From positions 1-64,000 of the forward strand of contig JAFKAC010000081.1 of NCBI GenBank assembly GCA_025766275.1: a stretch of 64,000 nt of DNA, written 5' to 3'. This document shows positions 33,801 through 43,614 of this stretch, piece after piece. The notes beneath the pieces are model-generated. The model had not been told where the DNA came from, made no database searches, and saw nothing but the letters and a program-made list of their open reading frames with translations. Position 1 is the first letter of the stretch, and the number at the start of each line of letters is the position of its first letter. This stretch comes from Lactarius indigo (lineage: Eukaryota; Basidiomycota; Agaricomycetes; Russulales; Russulaceae). A program made the position numbers and the translations under genes.

Positions 33801-36800
33801 CTAACACAGCCCGACGAACGTCAGAAACACCAGGCTATCGGCTACTTCTCCCAATCTCTCTCACCGGCTGAGCGAAATTACGACGTTTATGATCGCGAAC
33901 TCCTCGCACTCGTTCGCGGTCTTGAACACTGGCGTCATTTACTCGTCGCCGCCGTTCATCCCATCACCGTCCTCGTTGACCACCAAAATCTCCTCCACTA
34001 TCGCTCCCCACAGCACATCAATCGCCGCGTGGCACGATTGGTCAACATTCTGGCCGACTACGACATCCGCCTCCGTCACGTCCCGGGAACTGCCCTGCAC
34101 GCCGACGCTCTCTCCCGACACCCCGCCCTCGTACCGGATGGCATCGATAACTCCGCGGTCACGGTCCTCCCTCCCTCGTTCTTCATCGCCGTCGCTCATA
34201 CCACCACCCTTGACGACCGATGTCGTGCTGCGCAACTCGAACGCGCCGAACCGTTCCCCAATGCGCGTTTCCCTCTCCACCGCGATCCTTCTGGCCTTTG
34301 GTTCTACAATGACCGGCTGGCGATCGTGGACGATCCCTCCCTGAGGAGGGGGGTAATTCGGTCATTTCACGACCTCACTACCGCGGGACACCCCGGACAG
34401 TCTAACACGTTGTCGGCAATCAGTAAACATTACTGGTGGCCTAACATGACAGAACACGTCAAAGACTACGTTCGAGGCTGCGTGACTTGCCAAGCCAATA
34501 AAAACCTAACAAATCGACCCCACGTACCTCTCAGTCCGATCTTTCCAGATCATTCTCTACCATTCCAAACGATCGCTCTCGACTTCATTACAAAACTTCC
34601 GAAATCCCGAGGGTTCGATGCGATTCTAACCATCACCGATCAAGGATGTTCGAAAGCGAACATCTTCATACCATGGAAAGAAAAACATGGTGCCGAAGAA
34701 GTCGCATTGTCGTACCTTCGTCACGTGTTACCTCACTACGGACTACCAAATAAGGTCATCTCGGACCGGGACCCCCGATTCACGGCCACACTCACTAGGA
34801 CCCTATGTTCGGCACTAAACGTCCAACAAAACATTAGTACTGCTTATCACCCACGTACGGACGGACAATCGGAAAGGACAAATCAGAAACTGGAGCAGTA
34901 TCTGCGAATGTACGCTAACTACCAACAGGACAATTGGGCAACGATGCTCCCCATCGCCCAGTACGCATTAAATGCGTGGCCATCAGATACTACACACAAG
35001 ACCCCATTCGAATTGCTTCTGGGTTTTGTCCCGTCAGTCCACCAACCAAAGACGTCCACTAACTCCCCAACGACCAACGAACGACTCGCGATTCTAGCCA
35101 AAGCGCGAGCAGACGCGCACACTGCAATGCGAAATACCCAGTTAAAATGGGTAAACGAATCGCCGCGACATCGACCTTATCGATTAGGGGACAAAGTTTG
35201 GCTGGACGCCACAAACTTAAAAACGACGCACCCCACAACGAAACTCGCACCAAAACGATACGGACCACTCATTGTAATGAAGAAAGTATCGGAAACGGCT
35301 TATCAACTACAGTTGCCGGAAAGATGGAAGATCCACGACGTGTTTCACGCCGCACTACTGACCCCTTATCGCGAGACCGAAGCAAATGGCGGAAAGGAAG
35401 AACACCCACTCCCGGAACTTATAGATGGAGAACCAGAATGGGAAGTCGAGGAGATTCTCGACTATCGCACCACGGGACGAAAGAAGACGCCGCAATATCT
35501 GATACGGTGGAAAGGATTCTCCGCAGCATACGACAGCTGGGAACCCCTCGAAAATATACACGCCCCAGACCTCGTCCAACAGTATAAGAACCGCACAGCG
35601 ACATCCATCCACAACATTATCTGCATCATGGATAGACACCCTCCTCAGTTTCCTGTCATCGCCGCTCGAGACCTCCCGGACGACGTCAATCGACGTATCG
35701 ACCGAGAAGTCAACGAATGGGCAAAGGTGGGACCTTCGTACAATGCCCTCCTGAACTCGCCACGGTCGCGCGAGGACATGTGGGGTCTGAGCACTCACAT
35801 CGGCGACGATGGCAACCATTACCGTCACTCTCAGGCGAAACAACGACGCCAACAACGCCTGCGACGAGAGGCACTCGAGGAAATCGCAGTTCACGAGAAT
35901 GCGCGACCAGTTCACCCTCTGCCGCCGCGACCAGGTACCGCGCCGCCCCCCGGCGACTGGCAGAAGGTACTACCCGAGCACCCTTATCAGGTCGAGATAC
36001 CGTTCTCCGACGGGGAACGACGAAACGCGCACTATCTCCAGTTCGTCATAAACGCTCGAGGACAACCCATCGTCATCGCCACCGAAGGACGCAACAAGCC
36101 CTATTACTACGCCGAGTTGACAGCACGACCTCGTCCCGACATCCAACCACGAATTCTCGAAAAAGAATTCATCGACGTCTTCCGTCCCGATCACCCAGCT
36201 CGTGTCGACATCGATAAGGCATTGGGACGACTCGCCGACCCCGGACTAAGTGCAGACGTACACCGACTTAGGGAATCCGTGCAACAGCAGCAACTACTCA
36301 CGCTGCGTCTAAGGGAGGCTGAGCACAGCATGGTAGACTGGGCTAACAACGCAGCGGCCATCGACAACCGTATCCTCGACGCCCGCGCAATAACGCGGTT
36401 GACGCCTTATCTCCCCAAACCCATGCCAACGGCCCTCGCCAGCGTATTCACTCACGATGGCATCTCCGACCCTCGTCTTCGACACCACCGTGCCGTCATT
36501 ATGGCCGAACAGATCCTCCCAATTCCCCCTCGCATCCTACCCCGTACCTTCGCTGAAGCGGTGGTAGCCCACCCTCGACGCCTCACTTATCCACAGTTGC
36601 ACGAAGAACCGCAGCGGTCGGTTTCACCCGAGCTGCACGACGTCGAAGCCGGCGAAATCACTAACTCGACAATCACGACAACAAGCAACAACACGATGCG
36701 CGACCGGAACGAAGAACAACGCGCATCGGTTTACAGTCGCACAGGACTACCGATCTGTACGTGGTGCGACAGTCCTGACCATTTGACCTTCGAATGTCGT

Positions 36801-37052
36801 ACGCCGCACGCCAAATGTGCCGATCGACGCGTCTGTCACGTTTCGACCACCACCGCGCATGCCAATACGTACTGTGCATGGCTCGCGGTCCTCGGACGAG
36901 CTGTCGACCGCGAACGCGCCACTCAAGTCACCGCACGCCTTCGCGCGCAACGACGCGGTGAACCGTACCGCCGTCCCGAACACTATATTTTCAGACACGA
37001 CTACGACTTTACTCACGTCACCGGCAGCTCGAGTCGAGACGACTCGACCTAG
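30834..37052 (+). CDS. Gag-Pol polyprotein with chromodomain and extra C-terminal region
   Basis: One uninterrupted frame, open from 30774 to the stop at 37050-37052. Numbering from 30834, landmarks are: a Gag-type helical domain at about 160-320; a CCHC knuckle near 402-417 (CFRCKKGGHLSRDC); an aspartic protease (LLDSGASDNFID) near 508; a reverse transcriptase at about 700-870 with YMDD; RNase H from about 979 (QTDASLYAIGAILTQ); an integrase HHCC zinc domain at 1176-1222; a DDE core at about 1247-1358 (LDFITKL, ISDRDPRF, E in DGQSERTN); and a chromodomain at 1535-1587 (EWEVEEILDY, YLIRWKGF). About 480 more residues follow, ending in a Cys/His cluster (CTWCDSPDHLTFEC, then further Cys and His). 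The first ATG in this frame is only at 31242, so initiation upstream would need a non-AUG codon. A single frame implies Gag-Pol without frameshifting. Confidence 0.93.
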   Translation: MALDRTHAYFEPEPADLDPTVKRLVIRRDTQNLQDIVTGGIDWVPGRGYIVRRDPSPALDVEFAADENNWYEVYFENTGWYTYTNARVDEPLLWGLKRRQQTSAVPTYNWTEHKRQLAKQKGKRKSPQLVPVPSAPMASGSGTGSGSSTTTITGPLQGAAPAFFDGNRDRSRQFLHEFNQYRRVNRTNERMVVPYQRVALALTLIRGRAVESWNQAQDKKLEQKINDPAHPVAETSETLWTDFVTDFESAWTDTLSQQNAYAKLTALTMKGEEIDEYIATFKQLAEAADWDLSQKGTVDLFRRGLRKGLLVSCLKRSKMPVTMQDWEDATREEIQRYRTITNCIAQIGKTNAIPVQNARPPKPINRNDQVVPMEVDATQTYVPRTRTPQELAEMDRCRREGLCFRCKKGGHLSRDCPNKRTPAHVNEVVVMPASPPVVQQTTEETLMTGILGLSVAQRKNVISQLLMEASLDEDDEEDETTQINAIQSTSNDALTIEIPIEGTATTISALLDSGASDNFIDEECVRDFRALTTNVKNRLVYNVDGTQNEHGNITKACRVRISWGEQQYHTKLYVTRLGRPRIILGHPWFKETNPLIDWSTNQLQGEQRKISVEREASISTIAQEMAERQSKPNEELPEHYQQWATVFSEEAAMRFPPEREDDHVITLLPDAPATLKCKIYPLNAKELTHLDEFLNEHLSKGYIRESKSPYASSFFFLKKKDGKLRPVQDYKPLNQVTLKDTYPIPLISNLIDQLTDKTLFTKFDIRWGYNNIRIKDGDQWKAAFKTPRGLFEPMVMYFGLTNSPATFVRAMNRIFRTLLQRYPTELFIYMDDILVATIMDYPRHRTIVGQVLQTLLDESYFLKLSKCAFERTEIDYLGMTIANRTIQMGNDKVSGLRDWPRTLRTAKQVRSTLGVLGYQRPFIPHYADIARPLTNLLKKDTPFQWTAECTTALDTLLSIACSRPTLRQPDPAVPYQLQTDASLYAIGAILTQPDERQKHQAIGYFSQSLSPAERNYDVYDRELLALVRGLEHWRHLLVAAVHPITVLVDHQNLLHYRSPQHINRRVARLVNILADYDIRLRHVPGTALHADALSRHPALVPDGIDNSAVTVLPPSFFIAVAHTTTLDDRCRAAQLERAEPFPNARFPLHRDPSGLWFYNDRLAIVDDPSLRRGVIRSFHDLTTAGHPGQSNTLSAISKHYWWPNMTEHVKDYVRGCVTCQANKNLTNRPHVPLSPIFPDHSLPFQTIALDFITKLPKSRGFDAILTITDQGCSKANIFIPWKEKHGAEEVALSYLRHVLPHYGLPNKVISDRDPRFTATLTRTLCSALNVQQNISTAYHPRTDGQSERTNQKLEQYLRMYANYQQDNWATMLPIAQYALNAWPSDTTHKTPFELLLGFVPSVHQPKTSTNSPTTNERLAILAKARADAHTAMRNTQLKWVNESPRHRPYRLGDKVWLDATNLKTTHPTTKLAPKRYGPLIVMKKVSETAYQLQLPERWKIHDVFHAALLTPYRETEANGGKEEHPLPELIDGEPEWEVEEILDYRTTGRKKTPQYLIRWKGFSAAYDSWEPLENIHAPDLVQQYKNRTATSIHNIICIMDRHPPQFPVIAARDLPDDVNRRIDREVNEWAKVGPSYNALLNSPRSREDMWGLSTHIGDDGNHYRHSQAKQRRQQRLRREALEEIAVHENARPVHPLPPRPGTAPPPGDWQKVLPEHPYQVEIPFSDGERRNAHYLQFVINARGQPIVIATEGRNKPYYYAELTARPRPDIQPRILEKEFIDVFRPDHPARVDIDKALGRLADPGLSADVHRLRESVQQQQLLTLRLREAEHSMVDWANNAAAIDNRILDARAITRLTPYLPKPMPTALASVFTHDGISDPRLRHHRAVIMAEQILPIPPRILPRTFAEAVVAHPRRLTYPQLHEEPQRSVSPELHDVEAGEITNSTITTTSNNTMRDRNEEQRASVYSRTGLPICTWCDSPDHLTFECRTPHAKCADRRVCHVSTTTAHANTYCAWLAVLGRAVDRERATQVTARLRAQRRGEPYRRPEHYIFRHDYDFTHVTGSSSRDDST

Positions 37053-37063
37053 TAGGGGGGCTA
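37051..37063 (+). promoter_or_regulatory. Polypurine tract
   Basis: AGTAGGGGGGCTA lies directly before the 3' LTR and overlaps the gag-pol stop codon. It is the plus-strand primer site of the retrotransposon. Confidence 0.8.
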
Positions 37064-37493
37064 TGTCACGGTCACGTGACATCGTGACGTCACGTCACGC
37101 GACGCGCGGCCAACTAGTATCGACCCCGTAAGTTTTACAGAACTCTGGTATCGTCTTAAGCACGCCTTATGGTGCTCGAATTGTGAATCGTCTACGTAGC
37201 AGTTAGATAAGTGACGTGGCATGTAGAAAACGGCCCCCGAAAACCCCAGGATGTATGAGTATAAGACGTAGCACAACGAGTAGCACAATAACTTGTCTAC
37301 TCTTAGTTCTTGAATCCAACCTAGTCTGCCTTGTCTCGAAACCTCGTGTGCTCTCCCCTCTCTCTAGCGATACTCTTCGAGTTGAGCCTAGACATCCCCG
37401 AAACTTGACTTGTTTGCAGAACAAGTCCCGACTCTACCAGCGCGTCGAGCTCAGCTCCGCAGAAAACCCGGACGGTCCCTTGGAACCGTAACA
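37064..37493 (+). repeat. 3' LTR
   Basis: 430 bp, identical by eye to the 5' LTR at every line compared. It is followed immediately by the right CCTCA target duplication at 37494-37498. Confidence 0.95.
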
Positions 37494-39270
37494 CCTCACG
37501 TACTGTCACCCCATCATCACCAGTATGGCGAGAGAAAGCTTGGTCAAATCGGGTGCTAAGAGAGGCACTTCCATTTCCTCTGATGAAATATAGATCACGG
37601 ATGGCCTGGATGATCCGTCGGTTGCGATACGGTTGCGACTGCATGACAAGCCTATTTGCACCGGGAACCTGACTAAAGGTTAGACAGTCACAGCTAAATA
37701 AAACAAACTTACTCGCCTTTGGTCCCTTCGGGTACACGTATTTATAACCCGAGCGTTGCCACTCAACAGCTTGAATAATGTCTTCCGGCACCATAGACGT
37801 AAATTCACCCAAAACGATCGCGTTGCAGCGTTCTTTTACCTCACTCCAGAAAAGGGGGATCCGAGCACGCAGCTTTAGAGTTTGAACAAATGTCAGTTTG
37901 TGGTCCTCGGCAGAGGAAGAACTTACGACGGGGGCAAATTTCAATATGTAGTCGTCATCATGGAGGAGGCGCCTCTGGATGGAAACAGCAGCAGGGCAAT
38001 GCCTCTGCGCAGCGATGTTAAGTGCCTGTCGGATAAATGAGATAATAAGGATGCCATTCGGGAACGCGTTGATGAAGAGCAGGGATGATTGGAGATCTTC
38101 GATGGCGTCTTGAACCACGTCACGCATCAGTTTACTCTGCTGGGTAAGCTTGAATCGGGTCAGGCCTGGGGGAATAACGAGGTCAGTCTCGGCAGGCCAG
38201 GCCGACAATGTGGCAGCTGTCGCCTGCCCCTGTTCCTGGTGCAACCCAGCTGGCGCTACAATTTGCTCGGTTCAATGTAAAGAACGTGTAGTATTGGCAC
38301 TTACCCGGAGTCTCAGATACCAGAGCTGGTGGCAGCATGGGCACCAAAGAGCCGATGTTCCGAGGTGACGTGTCGTCATCGCTGGACAATGTCTCGGTAC
38401 TGACCGTCTTCCTCACACTGGCGGGTGTGGTACACCTATCAGTAACAGCTGGAACCAGCCAGGATGGACTCTGCGAAAGTACGAGTGAGGGGCAAGTTCG
38501 AGAGGTGTCATCGGACACACCTCAGCAGCCATCGCCTTGTGGATCTTGTCCGGCGGTCCTTGGGGGAGGTCAGCCAAGTCGTCCTCATCATCAGAGCCCT
38601 CCTCAGTGGTAGGATAGTTATCGTGATCCCTAGGGGCGGGATTGAACCTGGGCTCTGCGCCAAAGACATATGTGCGACTGGGATTAGGAAACAAAGATGT
38701 GGCTGACGTGGCTGAAGGGAGGAAAAAACGCGTAAGTGGTTTCGTTTGGGATGAACAAACATATTATGTCAGCTATTCTCACTCGGTTGCGCCAAACGTG
38801 TGCCTCCCTCGTTCATCCCTGCAACGCCTCTGGACGGTGACTGTCCCACCGCCTCACTCTCACTGGCCAAGTGAAATACCATAGGACGACCACGATCTGG
38901 ACCTTCAGATGTCGGTCAGGTAAGTCGTTTGATCTGGTTACATTGTACTTACCAACATTCCGTGCTTTTTTAGCAGGAGTGGGTTGAACCGCAGCAGGGA
39001 TTCTGGGGCTATCGTTGAGGGAGGTCGAGGTACGTTTCCCTTTTCCTTTCTATTGTGTGAGTTGCTGCTGACTCGGCACATCTTGGGCTCACCTGTTAGT
39101 TTCCTTTGGGGTGGAGTTGGGTCACTGGCGTGTTGAACGTTGACGTCTTGACCACCGACACTGACTTCATTTGTATTCGTTCACATACCAGAATGGCCCA
39201 ATGAAGTGTTGACACTATCTGATACCTGAACCTCCCGCAGTCGCTTTGACTTGCGTGTGTGTGGTGCCAT
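37494..39270 (-). pseudogene. DUF6532-like gene, 5' part (split by LTR retrotransposon)
   Basis: The minus-strand cargo gene of the Plavaka element. It starts MAPHTRKSKRLREVQ at 39270 and continues through several exons. A Ser/acidic-rich middle is seen at about 38694-38413 (TTEEGSDDEDDLADLPQG) and 38518-38183. The DUF6532-like core lies at 38200-37494, with RFKLTQQSKLMRDVVQDAIE, RQALNIAAQRH, IPLFWSEVKERCNAIV and RNRRIIQAIRDLYF. The frame runs out at VTVRE, where the retrotransposon has inserted, and resumes at 30313. The exact exon borders in the middle are uncertain. Its role is unknown. DUF6532 proteins are abundant in agaricomycete genomes, and here the gene is divergently paired with the transposase, as if it belonged to the mobile element. 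Confidence 0.65.
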
Positions 39271-39483
39271 CAGCAACAAGAAAAAAAGAGAGAACAAGAA
39301 CGAGTGGAATGGTGAGTATGAGTATGACACGGAACGACAGGAATTTGGATGAGGTCTCAAACCCAAGGTATGTATCGTATTTATATCGACAATTCTGGCG
39401 TGCTGATTAAAAGGACCCCAGTGTACGTTGACGCATTCACTGCTCTTCCCCCCTTCCTTGCTAGCACCATATCGACCGCACCA
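39271..39483. promoter_or_regulatory. Divergent promoter region inside the Plavaka element
   Basis: 213 bp between the start codons of the DUF6532-like gene (-) and the transposase (+). Both promoters must lie here. No clear TATA pair was identified apart from AT-rich words near 39370 (GTATTTATATC). Confidence 0.45.
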
Positions 39484-42400
39484 ATGATCCGATGTGCCGG
39501 CTGCAACAAGTATTTCACACATTCGGGTCACTCTCAGCACATCAGCAAGACCCGACGCCCTGACTGCCAGAATTTGCGTCGGTCGCTGCAAACCCATTCA
39601 ACATCTCGACTAGCGCATGCGGGATCATCTTTAGCACCAAACACCAGCGCCGAATCATGGCGCATGGAAGATGAGCCCATTGGCGATTGGGAAGATGAAA
39701 TTGATTCATACGACAACGGATTTAGCTCTGATTCGTCGTCACAACAAAGCCATGAGGACGCCACACCAGATAGCAATGACGGAGGTAAGTTTTTTCAGAC
39801 CATACAATGTGGCACGTCGCATTAATCCCATAATAGATAGCGTTGGTGATGAAACCGATTGCATAGGTGATGTCGACTCCACAGATGCTAACACATTTGA
39901 AGCTATCTTCGGGGAGAGGAATTTCAGTTCCGTGGTCACCCCCGAACTTGAACATGCCGATGAACCTCAGTCCTTATCGCCACCCCCAGAACCCCCAATT
40001 CCTGAGGCTTGTAACCCGGACACAAGGCCAATATCATTTGTTGATCGCTTTCCTCATGGTCACCCTGGCGCTCCGGTGGCCGGTACACCTCAAGTTTCCT
40101 CCGCCTATGGGTCAACACGCCATGAGTTGCGGGACTCAGTGTGGGCCCCCTTTCGGTCCCAATGCGACTGGGAATTTGCACACTGGGCGAAGACATGCGG
40201 GGCAACGGCTTCAGCTGTGACGGCACTGCTCGCGATCCCTGAGGTATGGGAAAGTTCTTTCCCTCTAGCGCTGCTAATGTTTTATTCTGGAAGCTCGTCG
40301 ACAAACTTGGGCTATCCTACAGAACAAGTACGGAACTGAATGACATCATCGACAAGGCACTGCCTGGGCATCCATCTTTCCGGTGCGAAGATATGAATCT
40401 TGGAGATGAATGCCTCCAATTTCACTATCGCGAGATAATTCCATGCATCCGGTCCCTTTTTGGAAACCCCGAGTTTGCACACAGACTCGTATTTGCCCCA
40501 GAGAGGCACTACGCCGACGCTGAGCGAACATGCCGAGTTTATAATGAGATGCATACGGGCGATTGGTGGTGGTCTGTACAGGTGCGTAACTTGTTTGCTA
40601 TTTGGGTTCAGGTACTTACCGAACATGCACTAGACATCACTCGAGGCGTGCCATCCTGGAGCAACTGTCGTTCCACTCATTATTTCCTCCGACAAAACAC
40701 AGCTAACGCTGTTCCGGAATAAGTCAGCGTATCCAATATATATGGGGATTGGCAATATACCTAAGGACATTCGCCGAAAACCGTCACGCGCTGCACAGAT
40801 GCTGATCGGGTATATCCCGACAACCAAGCTAACTGGTATCACAAACAAGGCCGCTCGTCGTCGCGCCATTGCTAACCTTTTTCATTCATGTATGGAAAGG
40901 GTCCTTCGTCCGATCCATGCCATAGGTGAAACAGGTTTGGCTATGCGGAGCGGCGATGGGATTTGGCGCCGCTGCCATCCCATCTTGGCCACTTTTGTTG
41001 GCGACTATCCAGAACAGGGGCTAGTTGCATGCACCCGCTTTGGGCGCTGCCCAAAGTGTCTTGTTCCAGTTGACCAACTCGGCAATTACATCGACTTTCC
41101 TGCTCGGAACCATGTGGACATGGTTGACACGTACATGTTGGCTAGTGAAGACATACGCCGATTTCGCGCAGTCTGCCAAGAAGCCGGACTGAAGCCAATT
41201 TTTCGTCCATTTTGGACCGCGCTCCCACTTGTTGACATTTTCCTATCCATCACCCCGGATGTGCTTCACCAGCTACTCCAAGGCGTTGTGAAGCATGTCA
41301 AGGCTTGGCTGACCAGGATCTTTGGGGCAGCAGAAGTTGACGCACGTTGCAGGACTTTGCCGCCCAATCACCATATCACACTGTTCGCCAAGGGCATAAC
41401 GACTCTCTCACGCATTTCGGGAAAAGAGCACAAGAACATCTGCCGAATCCTTCTCGGACTTATCGTCGACTTAGCCCTTCCAGGTGGGCAACTGCCTACA
41501 CGTGTGATTAGAGCCGTGCGTGCGCTGCTCGACTTCGTGTATTTAGCGCAATACCCTTCCCATTCAAGACAAACGCTTCAACGCCTCGAGGAATGCCTCG
41601 CTCGCTTTCATGAAAACAAGGACGTTTTCATTGACCTTGGTGTGCGCCGGCACATGGACCTCCCAAAGGTTCACAGTTTGCTTCACTACCGATCTTCGAT
41701 TACACTATTTGGCACCACTGATAACTATAACACGGAACAGTTCGAGCGGCTCCACATCGACTTTACAAAGGACGCGTACCGTGCGACAAACCGGAAAGAC
41801 GAATATTCTCAGATGACAGTATGGCTAGAACACCATGAAAAGGTACGAATGCACACGGCATTCGTTGAATGGCAAGAGCAGAACGATCTGACAAGTCCGC
41901 CGATATCCGCGACTTCTACTGGACCCTTGCGAGTTGGCACACAATATCTCAAGATGACCCAACATCCAACCGTCAAGGCTGTCACATTCGATGAACTGGC
42001 GACGAGCTATGGCACCATTGATTTCCAGGACGCGTTAGCAGATTTTATTGCCCTTATCAACTACCCTAGTGCCTCAGCAGCGGCGTTGCGTTCTCGGGCA
42101 GCTGACACGCTCTTACCATTTCGGTCGGTGCCAGTCTTTCACCGAGTCAAATTCACCTCTAGGGAGAACTCGGAAGACTTTGAAATTGTTGACAGTGTGG
42201 TTATTCGGCCGGTGCAAAAGGATGCACATGGGCGCACAGTACCTGAGCGGTTTGACACCGTGCTTGTCCGTGGTAGACAAGACATCATGCATGGAAACAA
42301 TGGTTAGTTCCGATCATATTTTAGTCCGCACATACAACCCAACTCCACAGGTCACCGAATAGGACAAGTTCGAGTTGTCTTCCAAATCCCAAGCAAAGTT

Positions 42401-42700
42401 ATCCGCGATGTCTTCCTCAACAATGCCCCGACTCATCTTGCCTACATCGAATGGTTTTCGCCATTGTCTCCAAGACCAGATGTCAATCACCTCATGTATA
42501 AGGTGTCTAGGTCAGTACAAGGTGGCCGCCGGCGTGCTACAGTCATTCCAGTAGACAGAATAATGGGCAGTGTTCATCTTATCCCCCGATTTGGACGTGC
42601 TACACCCCAGGACTGGAACAGCTTCTTGGTACTCGAAAAATGTAGTACATTTTATGTTAATTCGTTTAGCGACCGGGATAATTATCTCAGGTTTTCATAG
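39484..42700 (+). CDS. Plavaka-family transposase
   Basis: Exons 39484-39784, 39837-40243, 40294-40581, 40634-42302 and 42351-42700 join in frame to about 1,004 residues, a normal length for the family. The N-terminus is a C2H2-like finger (MIRCAGCNKYFTHSGHSQHI). An acidic linker follows, then the family's recognisable core: WWWSVQ, GATVVPLIISSDKTQLTLF, YMGIGNIPKDIRRKPSR, RCPKCLVPVDQLG, TPDVLHQLLQGVVKHVK, and NTEQFERLHIDFTKDAYRATN. The protein presumably cuts and pastes the element from its inverted ends. No stop or frameshift is seen, so it may be functional. The start codon was chosen at MIRCAGC because it opens the zinc-finger motif, although the frame extends upstream to 39349. Confidence 0.88.
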
Positions 42701-42840
42701 ATAGTCGCAAGGATAGTCGATCAATAGCTGTGATAAATTTGGATAAATTAGACGGCATTTGATTAGCCCAACTTATGATTCGATTATCTCCGTTATATCC
42801 TTTATCACTAATTTATCTGGGCATTATCTCTGGCTAGCGC

Positions 42841-42858
42841 GGGAGGTTTTTCCCGATG
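42841..42858 (-). repeat. Right terminal inverted repeat of the Plavaka element
   Basis: The reverse complement reads CATCGGGAAAAACCTCCC, pairing with the left end at 29484-29500. It is followed directly by host NLR sequence (ATCGGTCTAGCTTCTTGAC). Confidence 0.7.
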
Positions 42859-43614
42859 TCATCGGTCTAGCTTCTTGACCGCGTCCTCCAGGTCAGTCCT
42901 TCCGGTCAATTTCTTCAGGAACCTTTCTACGTGGACTTCAGTAAAGACTAACAGACGGCCAATCGGAAACTTACTTGCTGATCCCCGCCTTAGCTCTTTC
43001 GTTGCAATCCCGAAGATCGTAAGTACTTCCACCATTATCTCCGTGATTATCTCCATCATCGCCGCAGTCGGTGTCAACTCTGTATAAGTTTCGAGTCGTT
43101 TGAAAAAGAATCCTATACGTTCGATAAGCTCTGCAAGAGCATCTTTGCTTGCCGCAACGTCCTTGGCAGCCTATATGACCCTAGCATCAGAATGATCCGC
43201 CTAGAGAATAGAAAGAGTACTTGCCGAAAGGAAGACACCGATGCCCGCAAAGATCATTTTTGCGGGCGAAAACACCTACAAAATATAGATTAGGAAGGTT
43301 TCCATAAGCTCAATGTCGAGACTTACCAGACCGATGCCTTCCGAGACGGCGGCGGAAAACGCATATAGTACGTTCACGGTCGGAATCAACCACTTTGTCA
43401 ACCTCTCATCGTCACCACGAGCTTGATCCAATTCGCGAACTTGGTCTTGAAGAATGGCAAGGATAGCGCTAGTCGAGTCGCATGATTGTAACCGGGAGGC
43501 GAGAGGATGTGCGACAAGGTCCTTCTTTGTCTGCTTTTGGTAGGATTTCAAGGCTGCATCGAAAATATCTTGGAAGCGTGAGGAAGCTGTGGCTGCGGAA
43601 GTAGCCTGGGACAT
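42859..43614 (-). pseudogene. NLR-2, 5' part (Goodbye domain), separated by transposon
   Basis: The N-terminal exons of the interrupted NLR: MSQATSAATASSRFQDIFDA, KSYQKQTKKDLVAHPLASRL, VNVLYAFSAAVSEGIGLV, then the VFSPAKMIFAGIGVFL exon, the TPTAAMMEIITEIMVEVLTI exon, and FLKKLTGRTDLEDAVKKLDR up to the transposon end. All frames are open and introns match the other copies. This fragment could still be transcribed from its own promoter and yield a free Goodbye-domain protein ending inside the transposon terminus. Confidence 0.85.

Larger units (their letters stand above)
30314..37493 (+). mobile_element. Full-length Ty3/gypsy chromovirus-type LTR retrotransposon
   Basis: A 7,180-bp element with 430-bp LTRs, a 5-bp CCTCA target duplication, a primer-binding site, one long gag-pol reading frame and a polypurine tract. 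Gene order (protease, RT, RNase H, integrase, chromodomain) places it in the Ty3/gypsy chromoviruses. The self-complementary primer site points to the Tf1/sushi-like self-primed branch. The LTRs look identical over their full length and the coding frame is unbroken, so the insertion is recent and the element may still be active. It sits inside the DUF6532-like gene of the Plavaka element. Confidence 0.95.
29484..42858. mobile_element. Plavaka-type (CMC/CACTA-like) DNA transposon with nested LTR retrotransposon
   Basis: The insertion splits NLR-2 between codons for KKLDR and TQEEAR. Its ends are imperfect inverted repeats: left CATCAGGAAAAACCTAC, and right (reverse complement) CATCGGGAAAAACCTCCC. 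Next to each end are AT-rich subterminal stretches full of GATAA/TTATC motifs (29500-29640 and 42715-42830). The host bases TCA flank both ends, allowing one base of mismatch, which suggests a 2-3 bp target duplication. Cargo is a transposase gene (+) and a divergent DUF6532-like gene (-). Without the nested 7.2 kb retroelement the transposon is about 6.2 kb. It appears structurally complete. Confidence 0.82.

Noticed and set aside
33889..34344. Plus-strand frame of 151 codons inside gag-pol
   Set aside because: Overlaps the RNase H coding region in another frame; Ser/Thr/Pro-rich shadow.
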